DNA of 64,000 bases from an uncultured Tenacibaculum sp. (GCA_947501615.1 CANMWK010000003.1:310001-374000), one strand, 5' to 3'; counted from the first letter of the stretch, positions 18,660 to 27,345 are shown. Translations and numbers: made by a program. The notes: a model not told the origin generated them from the sequence alone.

Positions 18660-18661
18660 AT

Positions 18662-19687
18662 ATGATTAAAAACGACTTATTTTTAAGAGCTTTAAAAGGA
18701 GAAACTGTAGATAGACCTCCAGTATGGATGATGCGCCAAGCTGGAAGATATTTGCCAGAATTTATGGAAATAAGAAAGAAATATGATTTCTTTACTCGTT
18801 GTAGAACTCCTGAATTAGCTTCAGAAATAACTGTGCAACCTATTCGTAGATATGGGATGGACGCTGCAATTTTATTTTCGGATATCTTAGTTGTTCCTCA
18901 AGCTATGAATGTTGAAGTAGAGATGAAACCAAATTTTGGTCCATATTTACCAAACCCTATTCGTGATAGAAAAAGTTTAGATAATGTAATCGTACCTGAT
19001 GTAAATGAAGAATTAGGATATGTAATGGATGCTATACATGCAACGAAAGAAAAGTTGAATGATGAAATTCCATTGATAGGATTTGCGGGGTCTCCATGGA
19101 CAATTTTATGTTATATGGTGCAAGGACAGGGGTCAAAAAATTTCGATAAAGCAAAGGAATTTTGTTTTACACAACCGATTTTGGCACACGAATTGCTTAG
19201 AAAGATAACAGAGACCACAATTGCTTATTTAAAAGCAAAGGTAAAGGCAGGTGTAAATGCTGTACAAATTTTTGATTCTTGGGGAGGAATGTTATCTCCA
19301 GTAGATTATCAAGAATTTTCATGGCAATACATTAATGACATAATTGAAGCGTTAAAAGATGAAGTTCCAGTAATAGCATTTGGTAAAGGATGCTGGTTTG
19401 CATTACAAGAAATGTCTAAGTCAGGAGCTTCAGCATTAGGAATAGATTGGACCTGTTCTGCAAGAAATGCAAGATATTTAACAGGTGGAAATATTACATT
19501 ACAAGGTAATTTTGACCCCTCTAGATTGCTTTCTCCACCTAGTGAAATTAAAAAAATGGTGACAGAAATGATTAACAATTTTGGTAAGGATAAATATATT
19601 GTTAACTTAGGGCACGGGATTTTACCAAATATTCCTTTAGAAAACGCAAAAGCATTTGTTGATGCAGTAAAAGAATATAAACCATAA
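18662..19687 (+). CDS. hemE: uroporphyrinogen decarboxylase
   Basis: Removes the four acetate carboxyls of uroporphyrinogen III to give coproporphyrinogen III. 341 aa. Signature [15 protein letters not shown] near residue 20, the catalytic Asp region [13 protein letters not shown], and the C-terminal [14 protein letters not shown] are all intact. It lies 2 bases after the PrcB-like gene. Cytosolic, no extra domains. Confidence 0.96.
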   Translation: MIKNDLFLRALKGETVDRPPVWMMRQAGRYLPEFMEIRKKYDFFTRCRTPELASEITVQPIRRYGMDAAILFSDILVVPQAMNVEVEMKPNFGPYLPNPIRDRKSLDNVIVPDVNEELGYVMDAIHATKEKLNDEIPLIGFAGSPWTILCYMVQGQGSKNFDKAKEFCFTQPILAHELLRKITETTIAYLKAKVKAGVNAVQIFDSWGGMLSPVDYQEFSWQYINDIIEALKDEVPVIAFGKGCWFALQEMSKSGASALGIDWTCSARNARYLTGGNITLQGNFDPSRLLSPPSEIKKMVTEMINNFGKDKYIVNLGHGILPNIPLENAKAFVDAVKEYKP

Positions 19688-19713
19688 TAGAATTAAAATT
19701 AATCGAGATTCCC

Positions 19714-20313
19714 ATGAGAAGATTAGTAACTTTAGCGTTAATTGTTGTGACATCTAGTATGTTTGCGCAACGTACTTATTATAATCAAGCAGTAAATAGT
19801 TGTGCTGATAAATCATCAGAAGAATTAATTAATAAATGTATAAAAGATAGTTATTTATTGAACTATGATTTTACTACAGATAAAAATGAAGTAATAAGTA
19901 CAAAAAAGATAAAAAAACCAATTGTTTTAATAGCAGCAGCTACTTGGTCTGCACCTTGTTTCGGACAAATTCCAGCTTTAAATAAAATGGTTGAAAAATA
20001 TAATGAACAAGTAGAGTTTGTTATGATTTTTTGGGACAAAAAAGACAAGATATCAAGAATGCAAGAGAAATTAGATGATAGAATTGTTTTAGTACCAGCA
20101 AGTGAATCAGACAAAGTAGAAAAAGGAAATCTAGATATTAGCGGATTTGTTCATAAGTTAGATTACCCTACAGCATACTTAATAGATAAAACTAAGAAGT
20201 TTGTAGATGTAAAGCGTGGAGCTATTATTCCCAATAAAAAGATTACAAAAGATCAGGCAACTAGTATTAATGTTTCAGAATTAGAAGCTTTTATTAGTCA
20301 AGTTGTAAATTAA
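19714..20313 (+). CDS. exported thioredoxin-fold protein lacking the first active-site cysteine
   Basis: 199 aa with signal peptide (MRRLVTLALIVVTSSMFAQ). The thioredoxin-fold core KPIVLIAAATWSAPCFGQIPALNKM aligns to the usual WCxxC, but reads Trp78-Ser-Ala-Pro-Cys82, so the nucleophilic cysteine is serine. The cis-proline loop (DYPTAYLID) is kept. It may bind rather than oxidise or reduce dithiols. It is the last gene before a strong terminator, 26 bases after hemE, and may therefore be the tail of the hemA-hemE transcript. Confidence 0.8.
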   Translation: MRRLVTLALIVVTSSMFAQRTYYNQAVNSCADKSSEELINKCIKDSYLLNYDFTTDKNEVISTKKIKKPIVLIAAATWSAPCFGQIPALNKMVEKYNEQVEFVMIFWDKKDKISRMQEKLDDRIVLVPASESDKVEKGNLDISGFVHKLDYPTAYLIDKTKKFVDVKRGAIIPNKKITKDQATSINVSELEAFISQVVN

Positions 20314-20337
20314 TGACATAAAATATTTAATATTATA

Positions 20338-20370
20338 AACCTCTTTCTTAATTTTGAAAGAGGTTTTTTT
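20338..20370 (+). terminator. intrinsic terminator at the end of the hemA-hemE run
   Basis: Perfect 10-bp stem AACCTCTTTC (20338-20347) / GAAAGAGGTT (20356-20365) with an 8-base loop and seven T residues (20364-20370). Confidence 0.85.
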
Positions 20371-20384
20371 ATTTTTATAAGCTT

Positions 20385-21113
20385 ATGATACAATCAGCCA
20401 TTAATGCAATGAAAGCATATTTTGATGCATTAGCCATTATTAAAAAATTGAATTTGTGGAAGTATTTTTTAATCCCTATAGCGATTAGTATAGTTACTGC
20501 ACTAATTATTGTGACATTTTCATATTATTTATCTGATAATTTAGGATATTATTTTGCTAAACTTTGGCCTTGGGAATTTGGTAAAACTGTATTTTCTAAG
20601 ATTGGTAATTTTTTAAGCGGTATTGTTATGGCGGCTATTGGTCTAATTTTATATAAGCATATCGTATTGGCATTATCCTCTCCTTTTATGAGTCCAGTTT
20701 CACTTAAAATTGAGGAATATTTTTATGGGAAAAAACATCAACATAAAGCAAGTACTTTTTCTGAATCTTTAGCTAGAGGTATTCGAATTAGTGTTAGAAA
20801 TTTAGGAAAAGAATTATTAATTACCATACCTATTTTAATTTTAGGTTTTATTCCAGTTATTGGTCTTTTTTCTTCAATACTTTTATTTTTAGTTCAAGCA
20901 TATTATGCAGGTTTTGGAAATATGGATTATACTTTAGAACGACATTATAATTATAAGAATACAGTATCGTTTGTAAAGAAGCATAAAGGAACTGCAATAG
21001 GGAATGGAATAATATTTATACTTTTTTTATTGATTCCTTTTGTAGGTGTTGTGCTAGTTTTACCTTTTTCTGTTACAGCAGCTACAACAGAAACCATGAA
21101 AAAAATACAGTAA
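20385..21113 (+). CDS. EI24/CysZ-like membrane protein
   Basis: 242 aa. Four to six hydrophobic helices, with the family features near the N-terminus (AMKAYFDALAIIKKLNLWKYFLIP) and LALSSPFMSPVSLKIEEYFYG. This is the EI24 domain family that includes the CysZ sulfate transporter, but Bacteroidota members are generally uncharacterised, so sulfate transport is only a possibility. It starts 15 bases after the T-run of the terminator and is followed 48 bases later by hemF. Confidence 0.78.
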   Translation: MIQSAINAMKAYFDALAIIKKLNLWKYFLIPIAISIVTALIIVTFSYYLSDNLGYYFAKLWPWEFGKTVFSKIGNFLSGIVMAAIGLILYKHIVLALSSPFMSPVSLKIEEYFYGKKHQHKASTFSESLARGIRISVRNLGKELLITIPILILGFIPVIGLFSSILLFLVQAYYAGFGNMDYTLERHYNYKNTVSFVKKHKGTAIGNGIIFILFLLIPFVGVVLVLPFSVTAATTETMKKIQ

Positions 21114-21161
21114 ATACTATACTATTATCAGTATTTTTGCCTTTCAATATTTAACAAGATA

Positions 21162-22067
21162 ATGAAAGATCAATTTTACGCATATATCCAAGAATTACAA
21201 GATACTATTACATCAAAACTAGAATTAGTAGATGGTAAAGCGAAGTTCCAAGAAGATTTATGGAAACGCCCTGAGGGCGGTGGTGGAAGGACTCGTGTTA
21301 TAGAAAATGGAAATATATTTGAAAAGGGAGGCGTAAATATTTCTGCAGTGCATGGTGAATTACCAGAAGTATTAAGAAAACAATTTAAAGTAGAAACAGG
21401 TAATTTCTTTGCATGCGGATTAAGTTTAGTCTTGCATCCTAATAATCCGTTTATTCCAACTGTACACGCAAATTGGCGTTATTTTGAAATGTACAATGCA
21501 CAAGGTGAAATTGTAACACAATGGTTTGGAGGCGGACAAGATTTAACCCCTTATTATCTTTTTGAAGAAGATGCAAGACATTTTCATAGTATTTGTAAAG
21601 AAGCTTGCGATAAATATCATTCAGATTTTTATCCTAAATTTAAAGAAACTTGCGACAATTATTTCTGGAATGCTCATAGAAATGAGGCTAGAGGAGTAGG
21701 TGGATTGTTTTTTGATTATCTGAAAGAAACAGATGAGTTTAGTATGCAAGATCGTTATGATTTTGTTACTGAAGTAGGAAATAGTTTTTTGAACAGTTAT
21801 GTACCAATTGTTGAAAAGAGAAAAAATAGAACTTATACTAAAGTGCAAAAAGATTGGCAAGAAGTAAGAAGAGGACGCTATGTAGAGTTTAATTTAGTTC
21901 ATGATAGAGGTACTTTATTCGGTTTGAAAACAAATGGAAGAATAGAAAGTATTTTAATGAGTTTACCACCAACAGTACAATGGAAATATAACCATGTGCC
22001 AAAGGAAGGTTCGGAAGAAGCAAAACTTATTAAAGTTCTAGCAAAACCAATTGATTGGATTTTGTAA
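21162..22067 (+). CDS. hemF: oxygen-dependent coproporphyrinogen III oxidase
   Basis: Converts coproporphyrinogen III to protoporphyrinogen IX with O2. 301 aa. Family signatures: PEGGGGRTRVIENGNIFEKGG, HPNNPFIPTVHANWRYFE, WFGGGQDLTPYY, and the closing RRGRYVEFNLVHDRGTLFGLKTNGRIESILMSLPP. The presence of HemF shows that this step is aerobic. With HemJ and HemH on the other strand it completes the route to protoheme. No hemN was seen in the window. Confidence 0.96.
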   Translation: MKDQFYAYIQELQDTITSKLELVDGKAKFQEDLWKRPEGGGGRTRVIENGNIFEKGGVNISAVHGELPEVLRKQFKVETGNFFACGLSLVLHPNNPFIPTVHANWRYFEMYNAQGEIVTQWFGGGQDLTPYYLFEEDARHFHSICKEACDKYHSDFYPKFKETCDNYFWNAHRNEARGVGGLFFDYLKETDEFSMQDRYDFVTEVGNSFLNSYVPIVEKRKNRTYTKVQKDWQEVRRGRYVEFNLVHDRGTLFGLKTNGRIESILMSLPPTVQWKYNHVPKEGSEEAKLIKVLAKPIDWIL

Positions 22068-22121
22068 AAGGGGATAAAAATAACCGTTAGATATTTTTTA
22101 GAATTGAGTATTATTCCCAAA

Positions 22122-22182
22122 GTTAATTGAAGGTTAACGCTAGTATTATATACTATAAATAAAAGAACAAATCCTATTTTTG
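22122..22182 (+). promoter_or_regulatory. response-regulator-type site and -7 box upstream of the histidine kinase gene
   Basis: GTTAATTGAAGGTTAACG (22122-22139) is followed after 35 bases by TATTTTTG (22175-22182), a TAnnTTTG -7 box. The same module with the same spacing is found at 24292-24352. No TTTG -33 box is present at the usual place, as expected for an activated promoter. Confidence 0.6.
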
Positions 22183-22186
22183 AAAA

Positions 22187-23572
22187 ATGTCTAAAAAAAT
22201 AATCTTGTTAGTTATAGCTTCAATTATAGGATTACTAGCTTTATCCTTAGTTCAAGCAAAATTAATACAAAACACATATCAGTTAAGAAAAGAAGCTTTA
22301 ATTGATAGAAATAGTGAAATACTAGGAAAAATCGGGAGTTATGGAACAACAATAGATTCTATTAGTGATGCTATTTCTATTACTTTTTTTAAAGATTTAG
22401 ATGGCTATAGTCTTCAAAAGCTATCTAAAGAGAAATTAATGAATAGGTTACGTGTAATAAATGATTCTCTTAATCCATTGTTTATTTCAGCGTATGAGAA
22501 CGTAATAAATGCTAAACATCTAAAATTTGATCTAAAGTATCATAAAATGCTACAAAGCATAGTGTTAATAGATAGTTTAAAAACTGATACTATTTTTTTT
22601 GATAAAAAATCAAAAAACTTCAAGTTAATAGGGTATGATTTTGAAAATGATGATGAATTACGTTTAGGTACTTCTACTTGGGAAACAAATAGGACTTTTG
22701 ATAAAAAAATTAATGGAGTATTAAAAAAAGGGTCTTATGATGTAGTTTTTAAAACAATAAACTACATGAATATGGATCAAGCAAATACAATAATATTAAC
22801 TGAAATGAAGGGATTGCTAGTTACTTCATGTTGTATTTTTCTATTTGTAATAGGACTTTTTTATTATTCAATTAAAAATTTAATTACTCAGAAGAAAATT
22901 GCAGATATAAAAACTGATTTTATTAATAATATTACTCACGAATTAAAAACTCCTCTTACAACCTTATCTTTAGCTACAAAAATGCTTAAACAGCAAAATA
23001 AAAATGTAGAAAATAAAATGTTCATTGCGACACTGGGTACTATTGAAAGGCAAAATGTCCGATTACAAAAACTAATTGATCAAGTGTTAAATAATAGTTT
23101 AGGATATAAAGAAATTGTATTAAAAAAAGAAAATGTGTCTTTAAATCAGTTTATTCATACTGTGTTAGATGATTTTGAAATTTCGAATACTAACACGATA
23201 GTAATTCAAAGAAATATATGCATTAAAAACCAAGAGTTAAGTATAGATAGGTTTTACATAAGTACGGCTTTACTTAATATTTTAGAAAATGCGGTGAAGT
23301 ATGGAGCAACAACTATAATTTTTTTCTTAAAAAGAACCAATAATATAGAACTATCAATTCAAGATAATGGGATAGGTATTGCTAAAAAAGACTTACAGTC
23401 AATTTTTACTAAGTTTTATAGGGTAGATAATCAAAATATTCATAATGTGAAAGGGCTTGGTTTAGGTTTATATTACAGTAATCAAGTAGTAAAAGCACAT
23501 GATGGAAAGATACATGTTGAAAGCGAAAAAGATAAAGGAACGAATTTTACAATCATTTTACCGATAAATTAA
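22187..23572 (+). CDS. sensor histidine kinase (RprX-like)
   Basis: 461 aa. Two membrane segments (about 5-22 and 211-229) enclose a periplasmic region of about 185 residues with no domain I recognise. Then a HisKA domain with phospho-acceptor His251 in NNITHELKTPLTTLS, and HATPase_c with N-box LNILENAVKYG, G1 DNGIGIAKKDL, F-box IFTKFYRV and G2 GLGLGLYYS. The stop codon abuts the start of the response regulator, so they form a pair. The layout resembles Bacteroidota RprX. It follows hemF but has its own promoter. Confidence 0.92.
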   Translation: MSKKIILLVIASIIGLLALSLVQAKLIQNTYQLRKEALIDRNSEILGKIGSYGTTIDSISDAISITFFKDLDGYSLQKLSKEKLMNRLRVINDSLNPLFISAYENVINAKHLKFDLKYHKMLQSIVLIDSLKTDTIFFDKKSKNFKLIGYDFENDDELRLGTSTWETNRTFDKKINGVLKKGSYDVVFKTINYMNMDQANTIILTEMKGLLVTSCCIFLFVIGLFYYSIKNLITQKKIADIKTDFINNITHELKTPLTTLSLATKMLKQQNKNVENKMFIATLGTIERQNVRLQKLIDQVLNNSLGYKEIVLKKENVSLNQFIHTVLDDFEISNTNTIVIQRNICIKNQELSIDRFYISTALLNILENAVKYGATTIIFFLKRTNNIELSIQDNGIGIAKKDLQSIFTKFYRVDNQNIHNVKGLGLGLYYSNQVVKAHDGKIHVESEKDKGTNFTIILPIN

Positions 23573-24274
23573 ATGAGCAAAGAACAAAAACATATTTTAC
23601 TAGCAGAAGACGACGTAGATTTTGGAAATTTACTCAAACAGTATTTGGAAATGTCTGGTTATACTGTTGTGTGGAAAGCAAATGGACTTGATGCACTAAA
23701 TACATTTAAAGAACATCCGTTTGATATTTGTGTTTTTGATGTTATGATGCCTAAGATGGATGGATTTACACTTGCTGAGGAGATTGTAGAATTAAACCCT
23801 GAAGTGCCTTTTTTATTTTTAACAGCTCGTAAACTTAAAGAAGATCGATTAAAAGGATTAAAGTTAGGAGCAGACGATTATATAGTTAAGCCTTTCGATG
23901 CTGATGAATTAGTCTTACGAATACATAACATTATCAAAAGATCTGCTAAAAAATCTTTGGGAACTATAACTAGGGAAGGAGTTATTGAGATAGGAAATTA
24001 TAGTTTTAATCAAAGACGTTTAGAATTAATTTTTGAAGATGAAGTTCAGCAATTAACAGAAAAAGAAGCCAACTTAATTCAGTTTTTATTTGATCGAAAA
24101 AATCAAATGTTGAAGCGTGAAGAAATTTTGAATGCTGTTTGGAAAAATGATGATTATTTTTCGGGTAGAAGTATGGATGTTTTTATAAGTAGATTACGTA
24201 AATACTTCAAGAAAGATACTTCGATAAACATTGCTAGTTCAAGAGGTATAGGACTAGAATTTAAATTAGGTTAA
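23573..24274 (+). CDS. OmpR-family response regulator (RprY-like)
   Basis: 233 aa. Receiver domain with acidic pair Asp13/14, phosphorylation site Asp56 (VFDVMMPKMDG), Thr in LTARK and Lys106 in VKPFDADE. The C-terminal winged-helix DNA-binding domain includes LTEKEANLIQFL and SMDVFISRLRKYF. Starts directly after the kinase stop. OmpR-type regulators bind direct repeats as dimers, and the direct repeat GTTAA-N6-GTTAA at 22122 and 24292 is a good candidate for its own site. Confidence 0.93.
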   Translation: MSKEQKHILLAEDDVDFGNLLKQYLEMSGYTVVWKANGLDALNTFKEHPFDICVFDVMMPKMDGFTLAEEIVELNPEVPFLFLTARKLKEDRLKGLKLGADDYIVKPFDADELVLRIHNIIKRSAKKSLGTITREGVIEIGNYSFNQRRLELIFEDEVQQLTEKEANLIQFLFDRKNQMLKREEILNAVWKNDDYFSGRSMDVFISRLRKYFKKDTSINIASSRGIGLEFKLG

Positions 24275-24291
24275 TACAGTTTTTAGAATAA

Positions 24292-24352
24292 GTTAATCCT
24301 AGGTTAACGGAGCTGAAAAGTGAGGTTTAGTTTTTTATTCAATCTAATTTTG
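24292..24352 (+). promoter_or_regulatory. response-regulator-type site and -7 box upstream of a lipoprotein gene
   Basis: GTTAATCCTAGGTTAACG (24292-24309) is followed after 35 bases by TAATTTTG (24345-24352), then the ATG 24 bases on. Fourteen of 18 bases equal the site before the kinase gene, and all differences fall in the 6-base spacer. Confidence 0.6.
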
Positions 24353-24376
24353 GAGTGTAATTAAAAACTAAATATT

Positions 24377-24946
24377 ATGAAATATATCAAAGTAAGCTTA
24401 GCAACTGTTTTAGTAACAATAAGTGTATCATGTGCACAAATCACTTCAGAAATTCCACCACCACGTACTCCAAATTCAGGAAATTCTCATACAGAAGTAA
24501 CTACAACATCATCACGAATAAGTAGTTCAACAAGTGTTTCTGATTCTAATAGACAGTATAAATTTAAATCTAAATTCCATTCTTCAAAAAAAGAAGGTAT
24601 TGAAAAAATGCTCATCAATACTTTAGAGGATGTTAAAGTTGAACAAAATAGAAAAGAATTACTATGGGAAATTGTAGAGGATGGAGACATAATTTTTGAA
24701 TGTGAGTTATCAAAAAATAGACTAGCTATTTTTTTAGATAAAAAAGCCTCAAGTTCTAAGTTTTACAGAAAAATTAAGTCATTAGGAGAAGATTTACAGG
24801 AGTTTATATCTTCACATAAAAAGCATACATTCGAAAGTAGAAGAGAAAACTCCATAGGAAGGGCTGAAGCAAGACTACAAAGAGCTCAAAGAGAATTAAA
24901 AGCTTCAAAAGAAAATTTAGAAAAACTAAAAAAAGAAAAAAATTAA
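24377..24946 (+). CDS. lipoprotein with C-terminal coiled coil, likely target of the adjacent two-component system
   Basis: 189 aa. Lipobox SVSCAQ (Cys19), a Ser/Thr/Pro-rich linker (about 25-60), a middle alpha/beta part (YKFKSKFHSSKKEGIEKMLINTL ... LLWEIVED), and a Lys/Glu-rich helix at the C-terminus (about 160-189) likely to form a coiled coil. No family recognised. Its promoter carries the same operator module as the kinase-regulator operon, so it is probably regulated by that pair. Envelope stress is a guess. Confidence 0.7.
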   Translation: MKYIKVSLATVLVTISVSCAQITSEIPPPRTPNSGNSHTEVTTTSSRISSSTSVSDSNRQYKFKSKFHSSKKEGIEKMLINTLEDVKVEQNRKELLWEIVEDGDIIFECELSKNRLAIFLDKKASSSKFYRKIKSLGEDLQEFISSHKKHTFESRRENSIGRAEARLQRAQRELKASKENLEKLKKEKN

Positions 24947-24947
24947 A

Positions 24948-25115
24948 ATGAGAGAAAATATGAATTTGTATCGATGGATATTCCTTTGTACCCTATTAAT
25001 AGCGTTATCCACTACAGCGCAATGTGAAAAAATAAATATGTTCACGCATTTCACTTTACAAAATGATAGTGATACAATTAATCATCATGCGTATTCAAAA
25101 GTTTTAAAACATTAA
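24948..25115 (+). pseudogene. truncated 5' copy of the downstream hydrolase gene
   Basis: Encodes the first 45 or so residues of the hydrolase at 26292 (signal peptide and QCEKINMFTHFTLQNDSD, almost unchanged), then diverges (AYSKVLKH) and stops at 25113-25115. The catalytic parts are absent. Starts can be the ATG at 24948 or 24960; the latter corresponds to the intact gene's start. It is followed 3 bases later by the metallopeptidase gene. Transcribed, it would produce only a 51-55 aa secreted fragment. Confidence 0.8.
24976..25082 (+). repeat. 107-bp perfect direct repeat, copy 1
   Basis: Identical base for base to 26308-26414, 1332 bp away. Similarity drops abruptly on the 3' side. It covers the signal peptide and early mature part of the hydrolase reading frame. 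Confidence 0.9.
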
Positions 25116-25118
25116 AAA

Positions 25119-26171
25119 ATGAAAAAACATCAATTATTTTTTTTAATATTTCTTTTAGTTCTTTCTTGTAAAGAAAAGAGAACAAATTTAAAAGGAAAGG
25201 AAAATGATTTAACACTTGAAGACAGTTTGGTGATAGAAAGACTTAATTGGGTATACCAATTAAAGAAGTTAACTGCTTCAGAATATTGGACAGACTTTAA
25301 TACAGGTGATTTTAATGGTAGCTTAATATACAAATCGATAAAAAAGTCGTACATCATAGAACCAAACAATAACGCTTTGAAGTTACCCCATAAAAAAATA
25401 AGTTATGATAAAGGAACTTTAATAAAAGTGGATAGCTTAATTGGAGGAGATGGTTATGAAATGCAAGTCTTAGCTAAATCTGGGGATATCTATAAAAATG
25501 ATATTAGTTACGAATTTCCTATTGTAATTTCCAGCAATGTGGAAAAAACAAAACTTTCAGTTCCTGACGTACCTAGTACAGAAATGTGGAGTACAATGTT
25601 AGTTCATGAATTAATTCATAATTTTCAAAGAAAATTAGGTTGGAACGGTAAAGAAAATGAAATAAGACATTTGCTTAAAAAACATTTTGTAGAAACACCT
25701 GGATTTAGAAAATCAGTGATTGCAGAAAATGAAATGGTGATGAAAATGTTAAATATGAAAGAAATAGAATATCAGCATATTAAAGATTATCTAAAAACTA
25801 GAAAAGCACGATTAATTAAAATGCCAGAAAATATTAAAAACTGTGAAGTTGTTCTTGAAAAAATAGAAGGATCTGGTAGGTATATAGAAGCCAAAGCAAT
25901 GTTAACGGTTGAAAAAGTACCAGTACATAAAAACCTTGCTAAGATAGATTCATTATATAAACAAGGAAAAGACTTTTATAATTTTGATATTAAAACACAG
26001 GGATATCTAACTTATGCAGGAGGAAAATCAAGCTATTTTTATGCTACGGGATATAATTTGTTGTTGTTACTTGACAAATTAGATATCAACTATAAAAATA
26101 ATGTATTTAAAGATTTTAAGAAACCATTATTCGAATATTTAGAAGATTATATTAATGAAAAAAATAGATAA
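25119..26171 (+). CDS. lipoprotein zinc metallopeptidase (HELIH type)
   Basis: 350 aa. Lipobox LVLSCKEK (Cys17). Zinc motif HELIH at 163-167, and a later EGSGRYIEAKA (Glu250) that could supply the third ligand in the way of gluzincin EGxxxYxE motifs. I cannot assign a MEROPS family. It lies between the truncated and intact copies of the hydrolase gene, 3 bases after the former, so it may have arrived with the rearrangement. Substrate unknown; location is the envelope. Confidence 0.75.
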   Translation: MKKHQLFFLIFLLVLSCKEKRTNLKGKENDLTLEDSLVIERLNWVYQLKKLTASEYWTDFNTGDFNGSLIYKSIKKSYIIEPNNNALKLPHKKISYDKGTLIKVDSLIGGDGYEMQVLAKSGDIYKNDISYEFPIVISSNVEKTKLSVPDVPSTEMWSTMLVHELIHNFQRKLGWNGKENEIRHLLKKHFVETPGFRKSVIAENEMVMKMLNMKEIEYQHIKDYLKTRKARLIKMPENIKNCEVVLEKIEGSGRYIEAKAMLTVEKVPVHKNLAKIDSLYKQGKDFYNFDIKTQGYLTYAGGKSSYFYATGYNLLLLLDKLDINYKNNVFKDFKKPLFEYLEDYINEKNR

Positions 26172-26291
26172 AAACATTTAATAACAATGTTCTTGTAAGT
26201 AATGTGGGGCTATACATTGAATCAAAATTTAGGTTTTTGGTTCCCTCACACAGCCTAGATGTTTATAAAACAAAAATTAAAATAAAAAAAT

Positions 26292-27284
26292 ATGAATTTA
26301 AATGGACGGATATTCCTTTGTACCCTATTAATAGCGTTATCCACTACAGCGCAATGTGAAAAAATAAATATGTTCACGCATTTCACTTTACAAAATGATA
26401 GTGATACAATTAATTATCATGCCTACGCTAAAGGAGAAATTACTTCTAAAAAGAATGTCTTATTGTTTATTCACGGTTCAAGTTCAAAACCATTTTATAG
26501 TTTTTTTAAAGACAAAGGAATACAATATAGAGGAAGTACATTACCTTTTAATCTAAAAGAAATACCAGATGATTATGCTTTTTTTATAGTTTCAAAAAAA
26601 TATATTCCTTTTTGTAGCGATTCAAAAAAAGAGTTTGAAGCACCTGAAATATATCAGAAAACTATGACTTTAACTCACAGAGCTCATCAAATAGATAAAG
26701 TTATAGATGATATCAAAGCAAAGTATATAAAACAACCTAATAAAATTGTTGTTATTGGACATTCTGAAGGCAGTGATGTGGTAGCTAAATTAGGAACAAT
26801 TAATAAAAAAATCACACATATTGGTTTTTGGTCTGGAAGTGGGAATTCTCAATTATATGATTTTCCTTTGTTTATAAGAAAAGATATTATAGCCGGTAAA
26901 ATTTCTGAAGAAGAAGGTTTACAACAAATGGATTCTTTATTTTCAAAATATAAAGAGATTGTAAAAAATAAGGAATCTATAAATAAACAATGGTATGGAC
27001 ATCCTTACAAACGATGGTTTTATTTTTCTGAACCACCAGTTGAAAATTTACTACAAATAGATATACCTTTATTTGTTGCTATGGGAGCCAAAGATACATC
27101 AGTTCCAGTAGAATCTACATATTTAATTCCTGTAGAATTTATAAGAAAAGAAAAAGAAAACTTAACGTTTAAAGTGTATCCAAATTTAGATCATGGTTTC
27201 AGGGAAACATTGCCAAGTGGAAAGAAAAAACGACACTGGAACAGAGTTTTTTTAGATTTTATGAATTGGGTTAACGTAAACTAG
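26292..27284 (+). CDS. secreted alpha/beta hydrolase
   Basis: 330 aa with a signal peptide (residues 1-20, ending TTAQ). Oxyanion motif LLFIHGSSSKPF, nucleophile elbow GHSEGS (Ser158), acid region MGAKDTSVPVEST (about 270) and catalytic His in LDHGFRE. The fold resembles prolyl-oligopeptidase/dienelactone-type esterases. The 5' end is repeated at 24960 as a truncated copy. A terminator-like hairpin follows. Substrate unknown. Confidence 0.82.
   Translation: MNLNGRIFLCTLLIALSTTAQCEKINMFTHFTLQNDSDTINYHAYAKGEITSKKNVLLFIHGSSSKPFYSFFKDKGIQYRGSTLPFNLKEIPDDYAFFIVSKKYIPFCSDSKKEFEAPEIYQKTMTLTHRAHQIDKVIDDIKAKYIKQPNKIVVIGHSEGSDVVAKLGTINKKITHIGFWSGSGNSQLYDFPLFIRKDIIAGKISEEEGLQQMDSLFSKYKEIVKNKESINKQWYGHPYKRWFYFSEPPVENLLQIDIPLFVAMGAKDTSVPVESTYLIPVEFIRKEKENLTFKVYPNLDHGFRETLPSGKKKRHWNRVFLDFMNWVNVN
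26308..26414 (+). repeat. 107-bp perfect direct repeat, copy 2
   Basis: Partner of 24976-25082, lying within the intact hydrolase gene. Confidence 0.9.
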
Positions 27285-27314
27285 TTCAATACTTAAACAG
27301 CAAATATAAAGTTT

Positions 27315-27345
27315 AAGGACAATATGTTAGTAATATATTGTCCTT
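27315..27345 (+). terminator. terminator-like hairpin after the hydrolase gene
   Basis: Perfect 11-bp stem AAGGACAATAT (27315-27325) / ATATTGTCCTT (27335-27345) with a 9-base loop. The T-run behind it is short. Confidence 0.55.
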
